A stretch of DNA of 64,000 nucleotides. It comes from Sphingobacteriia bacterium. GTDB taxonomy: Bacteria; Bacteroidota; Bacteroidia; Bacteroidales; UBA7960. Shown piece by piece: positions 63,924 through 64,000 of the stretch; the stretch's first letter is position 1; each line of letters begins with the position of its first letter. Position numbers and translations under genes: made by a program. The DNA lies in NCBI GenBank assembly GCA_011390785.1, contig JAABRR010000019.1, positions 27,463 through 91,462 on the forward strand, in the 5' to 3' direction. Below the pieces are notes generated by a model, which was given only the letters and a program-made list of their open reading frames with translations, was not told where the DNA came from and did no database searches.

Positions 63924-64000
63924 ATCACCGGAAACCCAAACAACCACTTTTAATTTTTCACTTCTGGGTTTCACCTTTAGTTTTTAGCTCTAATCTATGA

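Overview
The window looks like a chromosomal segment from a member of the Bacteroidota, most likely the order Bacteroidales. The evidence is the AT-rich DNA, a V-type ATPase operon of the Bacteroidetes/Chlamydia layout, type IX secretion (T9SS) and gliding genes (porV, porU, porP/sprF-like, gldJ), a secreted protein with a T9SS C-terminal sorting domain, and TAnnTTTG-type promoter elements in place of ordinary -10/-35 boxes. Species and habitat cannot be read from the sequence. Layout: 1-3933 holds a minus-strand V-ATPase operon (E, DUF2764, A, start of B). 4495-6908 holds a YceI-like periplasmic protein, a DoxX membrane protein, and a P-loop kinase next to a dCMP-deaminase-like enzyme. 6983-10920 (minus) holds an asparaginase-type Ntn hydrolase overlapping an OmpH/Skp-like protein, then recQ. 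11134-13256 is a lipopolysaccharide block (kdsD, an AhpD-like gene, lptB). 13381-25646 is the T9SS/cell-envelope core: ispF, porV, porU, porP-like, gldJ, murF, phosphohexomutase. 25731-26057 is a decayed DUF486 gene. 26082-35923 carries a membrane protein, murB, an ECF sigma factor, uvrA, an aminotransferase, a DUF1573 protein and an orphan PAS sensor kinase. 36019-38476 is the only accessory-looking stretch: a HipBST-type toxin-antitoxin operon whose kinase toxin is cut by an in-frame amber codon, about 430 bp of coding debris, a truncated GIY-YIG nuclease and tRNA-Asp. 38749-47178 holds purD, a DUF6427 protein, a glycosyltransferase, rnhB, arcA, a polyprenyl synthetase, an NDP-sugar SDR and rfbA. 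47295-56580 (minus) holds an MMPL-type exporter, a repeat lipoprotein and a 1852-residue modular T9SS cargo. 56921-63846 is a TetR-led TolC/adaptor/RND efflux operon.  Several blocks form functional sets. porU and porV encode the sortase and its outer-membrane partner that process cargos bearing C-terminal sorting domains, and the giant protein at 51022-56580 is such a cargo. kdsD, lptB, murB, murF, rfbA and the SDR supply the envelope. The TetR, TolC, adaptor and permease genes form one tripartite pump.  The strongest oddities are: (i) the tripartite hip operon with two operator-like palindromes 40 bp apart and a broken toxin, (ii) a DUF486 pseudogene with three separate lesions, (iii) the kinase/deaminase pair, which resembles a split form of fused antiphage deoxycytidylate deaminases, (iv) a DUF2764 gene in the place where V-ATPase operons usually need a stalk subunit, and (v) the repeat architectures of the lipoprotein and the large cargo. 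I did not find a clearly new intact system. The hip locus and the kinase/deaminase pair are the best candidates for follow-up.
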